A stretch of DNA of 50,591 nucleotides from Eubacteriales bacterium (GCA_030524715.1 JAUNGB010000016.1:16943-67533); one strand, 5' to 3'. Positions 23,860 to 33,939 are shown, numbered from the stretch's first letter. Translations and numbers: made by a program. The notes: generated by a model from the sequence alone, not told the origin.

Positions 23860-24372
23860 ATGGAAAATACAAGAAAAACAAAATCGTCAAGAGGTGCAAT
23901 CGCAGCGGGCGTATTTATCGCATTGTATCTTGTCACTTATTTTATTGTTGGGGCAATTACAATGCCTGTTGCGGTACTTTTTGTACTGATGCCTGAAATT
24001 GTTGCGCTGCTTGCAGCTCCTACATATCACATGATGCTGACAAAATCCCCGTCATGGATTTCTATTTTAATTGCAGCTTTTCTTCCGAGTTTGTTGCTGA
24101 TTGCGTCTGGGCATATTCCGATTGCGCCATTGGTTGCAATACCAGCAGGAATCATAGCTGCCCTTATTGCGAAAAAAGGAAATTATAAAAGTTTTAAATG
24201 GAATACTGTCAGCCATATGTTTTTTTCATTAAATTTATTTGGTGGTTTTATCCCGATTTGGGTAATGCGTGACTATTTCTTTGAGGATACCTTTGAACGT
24301 GGAATGAGTCAGGAGAATTGTCAGAAAAACGCAGGGAGCTGTCAAAAGCGAAAAAGCGTGTTAAGGAGATAG
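23860..24372 (+). pseudogene. Truncated MptD-like ECF S component joined to recombinase sequence
   Basis: The ATG at 23860 has GAAGGAGG upstream. The first 150 residues are a multi-helix membrane protein with the pattern of the MptD/Trep_Strep ECF S-component family (FIALYLVTYFIVGAITMPVA, GHIPIAPLVAIPAGIIAALI, FFSLNLFGGFIPIWV). After ERGMSQ near 24309 the frame runs out of phase through serine-recombinase DNA and stops at 24372. ECF ATPase and T-component genes that should follow are absent. So the S protein lost its C-terminus and partners. Confidence 0.6.
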
Positions 24373-24569
24373 ACAACCTTATCCAGAAAATCTATGAGGA
24401 CAATGTTATCGGTAAAATCTCCGATGAACGCTTCGCCACAATGTCTATGGCATTTGAGGAAGAACAGCAACGGTTGAAAGCTGCTATCCCAGAAATGGAA
24501 ATATACCTTGAAAGCGAAACAGATAAAAGCGACAGCTTGCAGAGGTTTATCGACAAGGTTTCCTATTAA
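24309..24569 (+). pseudogene. C-terminal fragment of a large serine recombinase
   Basis: In another frame the DNA reads ELSEKRRELSKAKKRVKEID, then KIYEDNVIGKISDERF and a coiled-coil stretch, ending FIDKVSY and a stop. This is the coiled-coil region near the C-terminus of Tn4451/TndX-type recombinases. The catalytic and zinc-ribbon parts are missing, and the usual continuation (VxxYTxIQELTPEML-like) is cut. It marks the right end of the element begun by the TnpV remnant. Confidence 0.7.
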
Positions 24570-24593
24570 TATATGGATAATACCCTGCTATGA
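24560..24593. repeat. Tail copy of the terminator module at the right edge of the ABC element
   Basis: Matches 16474-16507 at 32 of 34 bases, ending GATAATACCCTGCTATGA. It directly follows the recombinase fragment and ends 31 bp before the S10 promoter. Confidence 0.7.
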
Positions 24594-24624
24594 TATTGTT
24601 CCTGAAAAAAAACAAAAAAAGTGC

Positions 24625-24653
24625 TTGCATTTGAAAATGACATTGTGTATACT
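24625..24653 (+). promoter_or_regulatory. Promoter of the S10 ribosomal operon
   Basis: TTGCAT (24625-24630), 17 bp, TATACT (24648-24653). The leader to rpsJ is about 220 nt. Confidence 0.75.
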
Positions 24654-24659
24654 AACAAG

Positions 24660-24872
24660 TGCTGTGACATGATAGCTATGAAGCGTGAGGTTGCTGTCCG
24701 CAGAGGCAGGTTTTCCGTGGAGCGAATGTCAAGTTAGGAAACTGACGACAAGTCACTGTACAAGTTCAGAAAGCCATCTGGGGATGGGCACGCGCTGGTG
24801 AGTACCAGGACACGCGTGGAGATGTGTACAGTCGCCGCTTGTCGTACCGATAACCGAGTACGAATAGGAGGA
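24660..24872 (+). ncRNA. Structured leader of the S10 operon, likely autoregulatory
   Basis: A long closing helix pairs CGACAAG (about 24746) with CTTGTCG (about 24838), continued by CTGTAC with GTACAG. Inside lies a further hairpin around CACGCG and CGCGTG (24787-24820). An upstream region also folds (GCAGAGGC..). S10 leaders in other bacteria bind L4; which protein acts here is not known. Confidence 0.55.
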
Positions 24873-24882
24873 GACTTTTTTT

Positions 24883-25200
24883 ATGGCAAATCAGGTAATG
24901 AGAATCACATTAAAAGCTTATGATCATCAGTTAGTAGATGCATCTGCTGCAAAAATCATCGATACTGTTAAGAAGAACGGAGCAACCGTAAGCGGTCCGG
25001 TTCCGCTTCCTACTAAGAAGGAAGTTGTTACAATTCTTCGCGCAGTTCACAAATACAAAGACAGCCGTGAGCAGTTTGAGCAGCGTACACATAAGCGTCT
25101 GATCGATATCCTGACACCAACGCAGAAGACAGTAGATGCACTGTCCAGACTGGAAATGCCGGCTGGCGTTCACATCGATATCAAGATGAAAACCAAATAA
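24883..25200 (+). CDS. rpsJ: Ribosomal protein S10
   Basis: A 105-aa protein of the 30S head and also the NusE antitermination factor. It starts [20 protein letters not shown] and ends with the conserved [13 protein letters not shown] stretch. AGGAGG precedes the ATG. It is the first gene of the S10-spc block, behind a structured leader and promoter, and it lies 290 bp after mobile-element debris. Confidence 0.97.
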   Translation: MANQVMRITLKAYDHQLVDASAAKIIDTVKKNGATVSGPVPLPTKKEVVTILRAVHKYKDSREQFEQRTHKRLIDILTPTQKTVDALSRLEMPAGVHIDIKMKTK

Positions 25201-25293
25201 TTTGGTATTACAATTAAGCTAGATGATACCGCAAGGTATTTCTAAATGTATATGATTGCCGCAATGGTAATCCGCTATAAGGAGGAAGAAAGA

Positions 25294-25926
25294 ATGAAGA
25301 AAGCTATTTTAGCTACGAAAGTCGGAATGACTCAGATCTTCAATGAAGACGGTCTGTTGATTCCGGTAACCGTTTTACAGGCGGGTCCATGTGTCGTAAC
25401 TCAGGTTAAGACCGAAGAGAACGACGGATATGCAGCAGTTCAGGTAGGCTACGGCGACATCAGAGAGAAACTGGTGAACAAACCGGAAAAAGGCCACTTT
25501 GACAAAGCAGGCGTTTCAGTTAAGAGATTCTTAAAGGAATTCAAATTTGAAAACGCAGGCGAATATGAAGTAGGACAGGAAATCAAGGCTGATATCTTTG
25601 CAGCAGGCGATCACGTTGACGCAACTGCAATCTCCAAAGGTAAAGGCTTCCAGGGCGCGATCAAGAGACACGGACAGTCCAGAGGACCTATGGCTCACGG
25701 CTCCAAATACCATCGTCATGCAGGTTCCAACGGCGCTTGTTCTGACCCGAGCAAGGTATTCAAGGGCAAACATATGCCAGGCCATATGGGAAATGTTCAG
25801 GTAACTGTTCAGAACCTTGAGATCGTACGCGTAGATACAGAAAACAACTTACTGTTAGTGAAAGGTGCTGTTCCAGGACCTAAGAAATCTTTGGTAACCA
25901 TCAAAGAAACAGTAAAGTCCTTATAA
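25294..25926 (+). CDS. rplC: Ribosomal protein L3
   Basis: A 210-aa early 50S assembly protein. [20 protein letters not shown] is the typical start; the ATG at 25294 has AAGGAGGAA upstream, while an open frame 48 bp earlier has none. The conserved loop [20 protein letters not shown] reaches the peptidyl-transferase centre. Second gene of the block. Confidence 0.96.
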   Translation: MKKAILATKVGMTQIFNEDGLLIPVTVLQAGPCVVTQVKTEENDGYAAVQVGYGDIREKLVNKPEKGHFDKAGVSVKRFLKEFKFENAGEYEVGQEIKADIFAAGDHVDATAISKGKGFQGAIKRHGQSRGPMAHGSKYHRHAGSNGACSDPSKVFKGKHMPGHMGNVQVTVQNLEIVRVDTENNLLLVKGAVPGPKKSLVTIKETVKSL

Positions 25927-25947
25927 TGAGAAAGGAGGAGCATCAGA

Positions 25948-26568
25948 ATGGCAAACGTAACTGTTTTTAATATGGAAGGCAATGAAGTTGGAACAATGGA
26001 GCTGAACGACGCAGTGTTTGGCGTAGAGATCAACGAGCATCTGGTTCATCTTGCTGTTGTTCGCCAGCTTGCAAATAAACGCCAGGGTACCCAGAAGGCA
26101 AAAACCCGCTCTGAGGTAAGCGGCGGCGGAAGAAAACCGTGGAGACAGAAAGGAACAGGTCATGCAAGACAGGGTTCCACACGCGCACCACAGTGGACAG
26201 GCGGCGGAGTTGTATTTGCTCCGGTACCGAGAGATTACGAAGTAAAAATGAACAAGAAGGAAAGAAGAGCTGCTCTCAAATCTGCTCTGACTTCCAAGGT
26301 TCAGGACAATAAATTAGTCGTTCTTGACAATCTGACACTTGCAGAAGCAAAGACAAAAGAAATGCAGAAGGTTTTGACAAACCTGAAAGCAGACAAGGCT
26401 CTTGTAGTGACCGCTAATGATGACAAGAATGTTGTTCTTTCCGCAAGAAATATTGCAGATGTACAGACCGCAACCGTCAACACCATCAACGTATATGATG
26501 TTATGAAGCATAACACCGTAGTAGTAACCAAGGATGCGGTGGCATCCATCGAGGAGGTGTACGCATAA
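25948..26568 (+). CDS. rplD: Ribosomal protein L4
   Basis: A 206-aa protein lining the exit tunnel. The extended loop carries the conserved [19 protein letters not shown] stretch. It follows rplC by 21 bp with AAAGGAGG, and overlaps rplW by one base (TAATG). In E. coli L4 represses its own operon; the leader here may be a target (inference). Confidence 0.96.
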   Translation: MANVTVFNMEGNEVGTMELNDAVFGVEINEHLVHLAVVRQLANKRQGTQKAKTRSEVSGGGRKPWRQKGTGHARQGSTRAPQWTGGGVVFAPVPRDYEVKMNKKERRAALKSALTSKVQDNKLVVLDNLTLAEAKTKEMQKVLTNLKADKALVVTANDDKNVVLSARNIADVQTATVNTINVYDVMKHNTVVVTKDAVASIEEVYA

Positions 26569-26867
26569 TGGCTGACATTAAGTACTATGACGTAATCCTG
26601 AAGCCAGTGATTACAGAAAAATCCATGAACGCTATGGGCGAGAAGAAATATACATTCCTGGTTCATCCGGAAGCAAACAAAGCCCAGATCAAAGAAGCAG
26701 TAGAGAAAATGTTCGAGGGAACAAAAGTAAAGAGCGTAAATACCATGAATCTGGATGGTAAGAAGAGACGCCGCGGTATGGTAGTCGGAAAGACCGCCAA
26801 GACCAAAAAAGCTATTGTAGCTCTGACAGAAGAGAGCAAGGACATCGAGATTTTCGAGGGACTTTAA
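26568..26867 (+). CDS. rplW: Ribosomal protein L23
   Basis: A 99-aa protein at the tunnel exit, docking site for trigger factor and SRP. Starts [20 protein letters not shown]; the basic loop [19 protein letters not shown] is typical. Translationally coupled to rplD. A 117-bp gap follows before rplB, longer than other gaps here; I see no terminator in it. Confidence 0.95.
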   Translation: MADIKYYDVILKPVITEKSMNAMGEKKYTFLVHPEANKAQIKEAVEKMFEGTKVKSVNTMNLDGKKRRRGMVVGKTAKTKKAIVALTEESKDIEIFEGL

Positions 26868-26984
26868 GCAGTAGCGAGTGATAAACAAGCACGACGAACT
26901 GCTCCTTCGAGAATTTTCGGCGCTCTGTTTATCGCGGATATACGCAGTCAAAAGCGTGATAATAAAGTTGAAAGGAGAACAATC

Positions 26985-27830
26985 ATGGGAATTAAAACCT
27001 ATAACCCATATACACCTTCCAGAAGACACATGTCTGGTTCTGATTTCTCTGAAATCACAACCAACAAACCGGAGAAATCCCTGGTAGTGTCTCTGAAGAA
27101 AAATGCAGGCCGTAACAATCAGGGTAAGATCACTGTAAGACACCGCGGAGGCGGCAGCAGAAGAAAATACAGACTGGTTGACTTCAAGAGAAGAAAAGAC
27201 GGAATCCCTGCAACAGTTAAGACAATCGAGTACGATCCCAACAGAACAGCAAACATCGCCCTCATCTGCTACGCAGACGGCGAGAAAGCATATATTCTTG
27301 CACCGGAAGGCTTAAAGGTAGGCCAGAAGGTAATGAACGGACCGGAAGCAGAAGTTCGCGTAGGTAACTGCTTACCTCTGGAACTGATTCCGGTAGGTAC
27401 CATGATCCACAATATCGAGCTGCATCCCGGCAAGGGCGGACAGATGGTTCGTTCCGCTGGTAACGGTGCTCAGTTAATGGCTAAAGAAGGCAAATACGCA
27501 ACATTAAGATTACCATCCGGTGAAATGAGAATGGTTCCGATCATCTGCCGCGCTTCTATCGGCGTCGTAGGAAACGGAGACCATAACCTGATCAATATTG
27601 GTAAGGCTGGACGTAAGCGTCACATGGGTATCAGACCTACTGTCCGCGGTTCTGTAATGAACCCGAACGACCATCCGCACGGCGGTGGTGAAGGAAAGAC
27701 CGGTATCGGCCGTCCGGGCCCGTCTACTCCATGGGGCAAACCTGCTCTGGGTCTGAAGACCAGAAAGAAGAACAAACAGTCCAACAAGCTCATCGTAAGA
27801 AGACGCGATGGAAAAGCTTTATCGAAATAA
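26985..27830 (+). CDS. rplB: Ribosomal protein L2
   Basis: A 281-aa protein needed for subunit joining and peptidyl transfer. It starts [16 protein letters not shown] and contains the signature region [19 protein letters not shown] with the HPHGGGEGK motif holding the conserved His. AAAGGAGAA precedes the ATG. rpsS follows by 15 bp. Confidence 0.97.
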   Translation: MGIKTYNPYTPSRRHMSGSDFSEITTNKPEKSLVVSLKKNAGRNNQGKITVRHRGGGSRRKYRLVDFKRRKDGIPATVKTIEYDPNRTANIALICYADGEKAYILAPEGLKVGQKVMNGPEAEVRVGNCLPLELIPVGTMIHNIELHPGKGGQMVRSAGNGAQLMAKEGKYATLRLPSGEMRMVPIICRASIGVVGNGDHNLINIGKAGRKRHMGIRPTVRGSVMNPNDHPHGGGEGKTGIGRPGPSTPWGKPALGLKTRKKNKQSNKLIVRRRDGKALSK

Positions 27831-27845
27831 TAAGGAGGTTAAAGC

Positions 27846-28130
27846 ATGTCTCGTTCACTGAAAAAAGGACCTTTTGCAGACGCAAGCTTACTGAAAAAAG
27901 TAGATGCATTAAATGCTGCAAACGATAAATCCGTAATCAAAACCTGGTCCCGCCGTTCTACAATTTTCCCGTCTTTCGTTGGACATACAATTGCTGTTCA
28001 TGACGGAAGAAAGCATGTGCCGGTATATATCACAGAAGATATGGTTGGCCACAAACTGGGTGAATTCGTAGCAACCAGAACCTACAGAGGACACGGAAAA
28101 GACGAAAAGAAATCCGGCGTTCGTAAGTAA
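27846..28130 (+). CDS. rpsS: Ribosomal protein S19
   Basis: A 94-aa protein of the 30S head near the A site. [18 protein letters not shown] and [20 protein letters not shown] are hallmark stretches; the end [12 protein letters not shown] is basic. AAGGAGG is upstream. An 80-bp gap to rplV follows. Confidence 0.97.
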   Translation: MSRSLKKGPFADASLLKKVDALNAANDKSVIKTWSRRSTIFPSFVGHTIAVHDGRKHVPVYITEDMVGHKLGEFVATRTYRGHGKDEKKSGVRK

Positions 28131-28210
28131 TATACAACTGCCTGTTGTCTTATCAAGGCAGCAGGTCAGTTTAACCTGATATTGAATATGACGAAAGGAG
28201 GCACTTTAAA

Positions 28211-28600
28211 ATGGCAAAAGGACATAGAAGCCAGATTAAGAGAGCCAGAAATGAGAATAATAGAGAGACAAGACCGTCTGCAAAATTATCTTATGCAAGA
28301 ATTTCTGTTCAGAAAGCCTGCTACGTATTAGACGTAATCCGCGGCAAAGATGTGCAGACAGCACTTGGTATCCTGACATACAATCCAAGATACGCTTCCA
28401 GCGTGCTTAAGAAATTACTGGAATCAGCAATTGCAAACGCTGAAAACAACAACGGTATGAGTGCAGATAACCTCTACATTGCAGAGTGCTATGCAAACAA
28501 AGGACCTACAATGAAGAGAATTCAGCCAAGAGCACAGGGCAGAGCTTACAGAATCGAAAAGAGAACAAGCCATCTCACCATCGTGCTGGATGAAAGATAA
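28211..28600 (+). CDS. rplV: Ribosomal protein L22
   Basis: A 129-aa protein whose beta-hairpin lines the exit tunnel (macrolide-site region near [20 protein letters not shown]). It starts [20 protein letters not shown] and has AAAGGAGG upstream. rpsC begins 11 bp later. Confidence 0.96.
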   Translation: MAKGHRSQIKRARNENNRETRPSAKLSYARISVQKACYVLDVIRGKDVQTALGILTYNPRYASSVLKKLLESAIANAENNNGMSADNLYIAECYANKGPTMKRIQPRAQGRAYRIEKRTSHLTIVLDER

Positions 28601-28611
28601 GGAGGATAAGC

Positions 28612-29268
28612 ATGGGACAGAAAGTTAACCCACATGGCCTTAGAGTCGGTGTTATCAAAGATTGGGATTCCAGATGGTATGCAGAAGCAGATTTTGCAGA
28701 CTACCTGGTAGAAGATTACAACATCAGAACATTTCTGAAAAAGAAATTATACAGCGCAGGTGTTTCCAAGATCGAGATCGAGAGAGCATCTGACAGAGTA
28801 AAGATCATTATCTACACAGCAAAGCCGGGTATCGTAATCGGTAAGGGCGGCGCTGAGATCGAGAAGGTAAAAGCTGAGCTTCAGAAGTTTGTAAACAAGA
28901 AGCTGATCGTAGATATCAAAGAAGTTAAGAGACCGGACAGAGACGCACAGCTTGTAGCTGAAAACATTGCTCTGCAGCTTGAAAACCGTATTTCTTTCAG
29001 ACGTGCTATGAAGTCCACGATGCAGAGAACTATGAAATCCGGCGCAAAGGGAATCAAAACCGCAGTTTCCGGACGTCTTGGCGGAGCTGATATGGCTCGT
29101 ACAGAGTTCTACAGCGAAGGAACCATTCCGCTTCAGACACTTCGTGCAGATATCGATTACGGATTCGCTGAAGCAGATACCACTTACGGCAAGGTTGGCG
29201 TAAAGGCATGGGTCTACAATGGTGAAGTACTTCCAACAAAAGGAACTAAGGAAGGGAGCGATAAATAA
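28612..29268 (+). CDS. rpsC: Ribosomal protein S3
   Basis: A 218-aa protein at the mRNA entry. [18 protein letters not shown] is typical; the KH domain shows [13 protein letters not shown], and the C-terminal part shows [24 protein letters not shown] (shown in part). It overlaps rplP by one base. Confidence 0.97.
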   Translation: MGQKVNPHGLRVGVIKDWDSRWYAEADFADYLVEDYNIRTFLKKKLYSAGVSKIEIERASDRVKIIIYTAKPGIVIGKGGAEIEKVKAELQKFVNKKLIVDIKEVKRPDRDAQLVAENIALQLENRISFRRAMKSTMQRTMKSGAKGIKTAVSGRLGGADMARTEFYSEGTIPLQTLRADIDYGFAEADTTYGKVGVKAWVYNGEVLPTKGTKEGSDK

Positions 29269-29705
29269 TGTTAATGCCAAAAAGAGTAAAACGTCGTAAA
29301 CAATTCCGTGGCTCCATGAAGGGGAAAGCCTTAAGAGGCAATCAGATCAATTATGGTCAGTACGGTCTTGTTGCTACCGAACCATGTTGGATCAAATCCA
29401 ACCAGATTGAGGCAGCCCGTGTTGCTATGACCCGTTACATCAAACGTGGCGGTCAGGTTTGGATTAAGATTTTCCCAGATAAACCAGTAACAGCGAAACC
29501 AGCAGAAACACGTATGGGTTCCGGTAAAGGTACCCTGGAATACTGGGTAGCAGTTGTAAAACCAGGACGTGTAATGTTCGAAATCGCAGGCGTTTCCGAT
29601 GAAGTTGCCCGTGAAGCATTACGTCTTGCTATGCACAAGTTACCATGTAAATGTAAAATCGTTTCTCGTGCAGACTTAGAAGGCGGTGATAACAGTGAAA
29701 ATTAA
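29268..29705 (+). CDS. rplP: Ribosomal protein L16
   Basis: A 145-aa protein that organises the A-site tRNA region. It has [19 protein letters not shown] near the start, [19 protein letters not shown] in the middle, and the end [10 protein letters not shown]. The ATG at 29268 overlaps the rpsC stop; a second ATG two codons later is possible. The 3' end overlaps rpmC by 11 bp. Confidence 0.96.
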   Translation: MLMPKRVKRRKQFRGSMKGKALRGNQINYGQYGLVATEPCWIKSNQIEAARVAMTRYIKRGGQVWIKIFPDKPVTAKPAETRMGSGKGTLEYWVAVVKPGRVMFEIAGVSDEVAREALRLAMHKLPCKCKIVSRADLEGGDNSEN

Positions 29706-29904
29706 TAAATTCGTAGAAGATTTAAAGGCAAAATCAGCTGCAGAATTGAATGAAGAATTAGTAGCTGCTAAAAAAGAACTTTTTAATCTGAGATTTCAGA
29801 ATGCAACCAATCAATTAGACAATACAAGCAGAATCAAAGAGGTTCGTAAAAATATTGCCAGAATCCAGACAGTAATCACTGAGCAGGCAAACGCTGCGAA
29901 ATAG
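29695..29904 (+). CDS. rpmC: Ribosomal protein L29
   Basis: A 69-aa two-helix protein at the tunnel exit. It reads [20 protein letters not shown] and has the hallmark [18 protein letters not shown]. The GTG at 29695 is chosen because AAGGCGG lies eight bases upstream; a GTG nine bases earlier is too close to that site. It overlaps the end of rplP. Confidence 0.92.
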   Translation: MKINKFVEDLKAKSAAELNEELVAAKKELFNLRFQNATNQLDNTSRIKEVRKNIARIQTVITEQANAAK

Positions 29905-29925
29905 TGAATATAGGAGGACAGAATC

Positions 29926-30180
29926 GTGGAAAGAAATCTGAGAAAAACCCGTGTGGGCAAGGTTGTCAGCAATAAGATGGACAAGACCATCGTCGTTGCA
30001 ATTGAAGACCATGTAAAACATCCTCTTTACAAAAAAATCGTGAAGAGAACATATAAATTAAAAGCTCATGACGAACAGAATGAGTGCAATATCGGTGATA
30101 CCGTAAAAGTTATGGAGACAAGACCGCTGTCCAAGGACAAGAGATGGAGACTTGTTGAGATTGTAGAGAAAGTGAAATAA
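29926..30180 (+). CDS. rpsQ: Ribosomal protein S17
   Basis: An 84-aa OB-fold protein that binds 16S rRNA early. It starts with GTG (AGGAGG upstream): [20 protein letters not shown], and has [20 protein letters not shown]. rplN follows 13 bp later. Confidence 0.96.
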   Translation: MERNLRKTRVGKVVSNKMDKTIVVAIEDHVKHPLYKKIVKRTYKLKAHDEQNECNIGDTVKVMETRPLSKDKRWRLVEIVEKVK

Positions 30181-30193
30181 GGAGGAAACCAGT

Positions 30194-30562
30194 ATGATTC
30201 AGCAGGAAACTAGACTGAAAGTTGCCGACAACACTGGTGCAAAAGAAATCCTTTGTATTCGTGTTATGGGCGGCTCTACAAGAAGATATGCAAATATCGG
30301 CGACACTATCATTGCTACTGTCAAAGATGCAACACCAGGCGGCGTTGTTAAAAAAGGTGATGTAGTAAAGGCCGTTGTTGTTCGTACAAGAAAAGGCGCT
30401 CATCGTAAAGACGGATCTTATATCCGCTTCGATGAAAACGCTGCAGTAATCATTAAAGACGACTTAACTCCGAGAGGAACCCGTATCTTTGGACCAGTTG
30501 CCAGAGAGCTTCGTGAAAAGAAATTCATGAAGATCGTTTCCTTAGCTCCGGAAGTATTATAG
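30194..30562 (+). CDS. rplN: Ribosomal protein L14
   Basis: A 122-aa protein at the subunit interface. It starts [20 protein letters not shown] and shows [20 protein letters not shown]-like [20 protein letters not shown] at the end. AAGGAGGAA precedes the ATG. No oddities. Confidence 0.97.
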   Translation: MIQQETRLKVADNTGAKEILCIRVMGGSTRRYANIGDTIIATVKDATPGGVVKKGDVVKAVVVRTRKGAHRKDGSYIRFDENAAVIIKDDLTPRGTRIFGPVARELREKKFMKIVSLAPEVL

Positions 30563-30573
30563 GAGGGTGCCTA

Positions 30574-30885
30574 ATGTCAGCTATGAAGATTAAAAAAGGC
30601 GACACTGTTAAAGTAATCGCCGGTAAGGATAAAGGCAAAGAAGGAAAAGTTCTTGCCGTAAACGTAAAAGACAACACCGTAGTAGTTGAAAACGTAAACA
30701 TGGTTACCAAGCATACCAAACCGTCCGCAGCAAACCAGAACGGTGGAATCATCAATAAAGAAGCTCCGCTTCATATCTCCAACGTAATGCTGCTGGTAGG
30801 CGGAAAGGCAACCAGAGTTGGCTTCAAAATGGATGGAGACAAAAAAGTACGTGTTGCAAAAGCAACTGGTGCTGTCATCGATTAA
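30574..30885 (+). CDS. rplX: Ribosomal protein L24
   Basis: A 103-aa assembly-initiating 50S protein with the KOW motif ([20 protein letters not shown]). The start chosen has AGGAGGG seven bases upstream; an ATG three codons later (MKIKKGD) is the usual family start and is possible. rplE follows by 21 bp. Confidence 0.95.
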   Translation: MSAMKIKKGDTVKVIAGKDKGKEGKVLAVNVKDNTVVVENVNMVTKHTKPSAANQNGGIINKEAPLHISNVMLLVGGKATRVGFKMDGDKKVRVAKATGAVID

Positions 30886-30906
30886 TTGAGAGAGGAGGCA
30901 TGACAA

Positions 30907-31446
30907 ATGAGCAGATTAAAAGACCTTTATAAAAATGAGATCATGGATGCCATGATCAAAAAATTTGGATATAAAAACGTTATGGAAGTGCCAAAACTCG
31001 AAAAGATCGTTGTAAACATGGGTGTTGGTGAAGCCAAAGAAAACGCAAAGCTTCTGGATTCCGCAATTGCAGACATGGAGCTGGTTACAGGGCAGAAGGC
31101 TGTCGCTACCAAAGCAAAGAAGTCTGTCGCTAACTTCAAAATCAGAGAGGGTATGCCCATCGGATGTAAGGTTACGCTGAGAGGCGAAAAGATGTATGAG
31201 TTCGCTGACCGTCTGATCAACCTGGCTCTTCCGCGTGTACGTGACTTCCGCGGCGTTAATCCTAACGCTTTCGACGGCAGAGGAAACTATGCACTGGGAA
31301 TCAAGGAACAGTTGATCTTCCCGGAAATCGAGTATGACAAGATCGACAAGGTAAGAGGTATGGACGTGATCTTTGTTACAACTGCAAAGACCGACGAAGA
31401 AGCTCGTGAATTACTGACATTATTCAATATGCCGTTTGCAAAATAG
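30907..31446 (+). CDS. rplE: Ribosomal protein L5
   Basis: A 179-aa protein that binds 5S rRNA and P-site tRNA. It shows [25 protein letters not shown]-like [20 protein letters not shown], and [20 protein letters not shown]. The ATG has GAGGAGG upstream, and rpsZ follows by 14 bp. Confidence 0.97.
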   Translation: MSRLKDLYKNEIMDAMIKKFGYKNVMEVPKLEKIVVNMGVGEAKENAKLLDSAIADMELVTGQKAVATKAKKSVANFKIREGMPIGCKVTLRGEKMYEFADRLINLALPRVRDFRGVNPNAFDGRGNYALGIKEQLIFPEIEYDKIDKVRGMDVIFVTTAKTDEEARELLTLFNMPFAK

Positions 31447-31460
31447 GAGGATGAGAGTTC

Positions 31461-31646
31461 ATGGCTAAGACAGCAATGAAAATCAAACAGCAGCGCAAAC
31501 AGAAATTCTCCACAAGAGAATACAGCCGCTGCAGAATTTGTGGCCGTCCACATGCTTATTTAAGAAAATACGGAATCTGCAGAATCTGCTTCCGTGAATT
31601 AGCATACAAGGGACAGATCCCGGGAGTTAAAAAAGCTTCCTGGTGA
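31461..31646 (+). CDS. rpsZ: Ribosomal protein S14, zinc-binding type
   Basis: A 61-aa short S14 of the C+ type. Two CxxC pairs ([10 protein letters not shown] and [10 protein letters not shown]) bind zinc. This is the form usual in Firmicutes. AGGAGG precedes the ATG, and rpsH follows 78 bp later. Confidence 0.96.
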   Translation: MAKTAMKIKQQRKQKFSTREYSRCRICGRPHAYLRKYGICRICFRELAYKGQIPGVKKASW

Positions 31647-31724
31647 CCGAAAGCAACTTAATGAAACAACTATATTAATTAAAACAACAATGACATGTAA
31701 AGTCTGATTAAGGAGGAAACTAAC

Positions 31725-32126
31725 ATGACAATGAGCGATCCGATTGCAGATATGCTTACAAGAATCCGTAACGCAAATACTGCAAAACATGATACCGTAG
31801 ATGTTCCGGCATCCAAAATGAAAATTGCAATCGCAAACATTCTGCTTGACGAAGGATATATTGCAAAGTATGATTTAGTAGAGGACGGCGTAATCAAAAC
31901 CATCCACATCACCCTGAAATACGGTGAGAGCAAAAACGAAAAGATTATTACTGGATTAAAGAGAATCTCCAAACCGGGTCTTCGTGTATACGCAGGCAAG
32001 GACGAGCTTCCGAGAGTTCTTGGAGGTCTTGGCGTAGCAATCATTTCCACCAACCAGGGCGTTATCACTGATAAAGAAGCCCGCAAGCTGAAAGTTGGCG
32101 GAGAAGTATTGGCATTTGTATGGTAA
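31725..32126 (+). CDS. rpsH: Ribosomal protein S8
   Basis: A 133-aa central 30S protein, in E. coli the autoregulator of the spc operon. It starts [20 protein letters not shown] and ends with the hallmark [27 protein letters not shown] is upstream. Two small hairpins lie in the 96-bp gap to rplF. Confidence 0.97.
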   Translation: MTMSDPIADMLTRIRNANTAKHDTVDVPASKMKIAIANILLDEGYIAKYDLVEDGVIKTIHITLKYGESKNEKIITGLKRISKPGLRVYAGKDELPRVLGGLGVAIISTNQGVITDKEARKLKVGGEVLAFVW

Positions 32127-32129
32127 TAG

Positions 32130-32194
32130 AAAACCGGAAATGGTTTTTTATATAAATGTATTCAACTGAAAACAGAGGGAAGTAAACTTCCCTC
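32130..32194 (+). promoter_or_regulatory. Two small hairpins between rpsH and rplF
   Basis: The first pairs AAAACC with GGTTTT (32130-32147) and is followed by T's, like a weak terminator. The second pairs GAGGGAAG (32175-32182) with CTTCCCTC (32187-32194) around TAAA. They may mark an attenuation or RNA-processing site inside the operon. Confidence 0.45.
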
Positions 32195-32222
32195 CGACAA
32201 TTTAAGTAAGGAGGACAAAATT

Positions 32223-32762
32223 ATGTCTCGTATCGGTAGACTGCCGGTAGTGATTCCTGCAGGAGTAACTGTAGATGTCAAAGAAGGCAACGTAGTAACC
32301 GTAAAAGGACCAAAGGGAACACTTGAAAGAGCGCTTCCTGCAGAAATGGATATCAAGGTTGAAGATGGTCATGTGGTAGTTGGAAGACCAAACGACCTGA
32401 AGAGAATGAAATCTTTACATGGTTTAACAAGAAGCCTGATCCACAACATGGTAGTTGGCGTTAACGAAGGTTACACCAAGACTCTTGAGGTAAACGGTGT
32501 AGGTTATAGAGCAGCAAAACAGGGCAAGAAACTGGTTCTGTCCCTTGGATATTCTCACCCGGTTGAAATGGAAGATCCGGAAGGTCTGGAATCCAAAGTA
32601 GATGGAAATAAGATTATTATTTCCGGTATCAGCAAAGAAAAAGTTGGCCAGTATGCGGCTGAAATCAGAGACAAGAGAAGACCTGAGCCATACAAGGGCA
32701 AAGGTATCAAGTATGCTGATGAGGTTATCAGACGCAAAGTTGGTAAGACTGGTAAGAAATAA
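32223..32762 (+). CDS. rplF: Ribosomal protein L6
   Basis: A 179-aa 50S protein near the GTPase centre. It starts [20 protein letters not shown] and ends with the signature [27 protein letters not shown] is upstream, and rplR follows by 17 bp. Confidence 0.97.
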   Translation: MSRIGRLPVVIPAGVTVDVKEGNVVTVKGPKGTLERALPAEMDIKVEDGHVVVGRPNDLKRMKSLHGLTRSLIHNMVVGVNEGYTKTLEVNGVGYRAAKQGKKLVLSLGYSHPVEMEDPEGLESKVDGNKIIISGISKEKVGQYAAEIRDKRRPEPYKGKGIKYADEVIRRKVGKTGKK

Positions 32763-32779
32763 ATAAGGAGAGTGAGAAC

Positions 32780-33148
32780 ATGATTAAGAAAGCATCCAAG
32801 GCAGAAATTCGTCAGAAGAAGCATAGAAGATTGCGTCATCACTTAAGTGGAACCGCTGCAGCTCCCCGTTTGGCAGTTTTTCGTTCCAATAAGCATATGT
32901 ATGCGCAGATCATTGATGACACGGTAGGCAAGACTTTAGTATCAGCTTCTACTCTTCAGAAAGATGTAAAAGCAGAGTTAGAGAACACAGATGATGTAAA
33001 AGCAGCGGCATACCTGGGAACCGTTATCGGCAAAAAGGCGCTGGAGGCAGGCATCGAAAGTGTAGTCTTTGACAGAGGAGGCTATATCTACCACGGTAAA
33101 GTCAAAGCATTGGCAGACGCAGCAAGAGAAGCTGGCCTGAAATTCTAA
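32780..33148 (+). CDS. rplR: Ribosomal protein L18
   Basis: A 122-aa 5S rRNA-binding protein. The basic N-terminus ([20 protein letters not shown]) and the end [20 protein letters not shown] are typical. rpsE follows 18 bp later. Confidence 0.97.
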   Translation: MIKKASKAEIRQKKHRRLRHHLSGTAAAPRLAVFRSNKHMYAQIIDDTVGKTLVSASTLQKDVKAELENTDDVKAAAYLGTVIGKKALEAGIESVVFDRGGYIYHGKVKALADAAREAGLKF

Positions 33149-33166
33149 AGGGAGGGAAAAGCGCAC

Positions 33167-33676
33167 ATGAGACGTAATCTTATTGATGCTAGTCAGTTAG
33201 AGTTAGAAGATAAAGTAGTATCAATCAAGCGTGTTACCAAGGTTGTTAAAGGTGGTCGTAACTTCCGTTTCACAGCTTTAGTTGTTGTAGGTGACGGCAA
33301 CGGACACGTTGGTGCAGGTTTAGGTAAAGCAGCCGAAATTCCTGAAGCAATCCGCAAAGGAAAAGAGGACGCAATGAAGAAATTAGTTACCGTAGCAAGA
33401 GATGAGAATGGTTCTATTACTCATGACTTCGTAGGCAAATTCGGAAGCGCAGAAATGCTTCTGAAGAGAGCTCCGGAAGGTACCGGTGTTATCGCCGGAG
33501 GTCCGGCCCGTGCCGTAATCGAACTTGCAGGTATCAAGAACATCCGTACCAAATGTATGGGATCCAGAAACAAACAGAACGTAGTTCTGGCAACCATCGA
33601 AGGTTTAAGTCAGTTAAAAACTCCGGAAGAAGTTGCAAAGCTTCGCGGAAAATCTGTTGATGAGATTCTGGCGTAA
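33167..33676 (+). CDS. rpsE: Ribosomal protein S5
   Basis: A 169-aa protein at the mRNA entry and accuracy centre. It shows [20 protein letters not shown], the loop [20 protein letters not shown], and [20 protein letters not shown]. The ATG follows GGGAGGG. Confidence 0.97.
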   Translation: MRRNLIDASQLELEDKVVSIKRVTKVVKGGRNFRFTALVVVGDGNGHVGAGLGKAAEIPEAIRKGKEDAMKKLVTVARDENGSITHDFVGKFGSAEMLLKRAPEGTGVIAGGPARAVIELAGIKNIRTKCMGSRNKQNVVLATIEGLSQLKTPEEVAKLRGKSVDEILA

Positions 33677-33690
33677 GGAGGAGAATAAAA

Positions 33691-33873
33691 ATGGCAGGTA
33701 CATTAAAAGTTACATTAGTAAAATCTCCGATTGGCGCAGTTCCGAAACACAAAAAGACTGTTGTAGCTATGGGACTTACCAAAATGCACAAAACAGTTGA
33801 AATGCCGGATAATGCGGCAACCAGAGGTATGATTCAGCAGGTACAGCACCTGGTAAAAGTAGAAGAAGCGTAA
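33691..33873 (+). CDS. rpmD: Ribosomal protein L30
   Basis: A 60-aa 50S protein starting MAGTLKVTLVKSPIGAVPKH and containing MIQQVQHLVKVEE at the end. AAGGAGG is upstream. Its 3' end forms one arm of a long hairpin (33859-33890) that covers the stop codon. Confidence 0.96.
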   Translation: MAGTLKVTLVKSPIGAVPKHKKTVVAMGLTKMHKTVEMPDNAATRGMIQQVQHLVKVEEA

Positions 33874-33890
33874 GTTACGCCTTCTTCTAC
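33859..33890 (+). promoter_or_regulatory. Long hairpin across the rpmD stop codon
   Basis: GTAGAAGAAGCGTAA pairs with TTACGCCTTCTTCTAC with one bulged C and a one-base centre in the simple pairing, giving at least 12 usable pairs. It is followed by CTAAAAAA, not a T run, so it is more likely an mRNA stability or processing element than a terminator. Confidence 0.5.
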
Positions 33891-33939
33891 CTAAAAAACA
33901 AAGTTAATCGAGATTGAATAATTAAAGGAGGTGCCAAAC

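Noticed and set aside
26301-27143. 280-codon minus-strand frame across rplD-rplW-rplB
   Set aside because: Antisense to three certain ribosomal genes; the composition (Cys, Ser, Phe rich) is that of a shadow frame.
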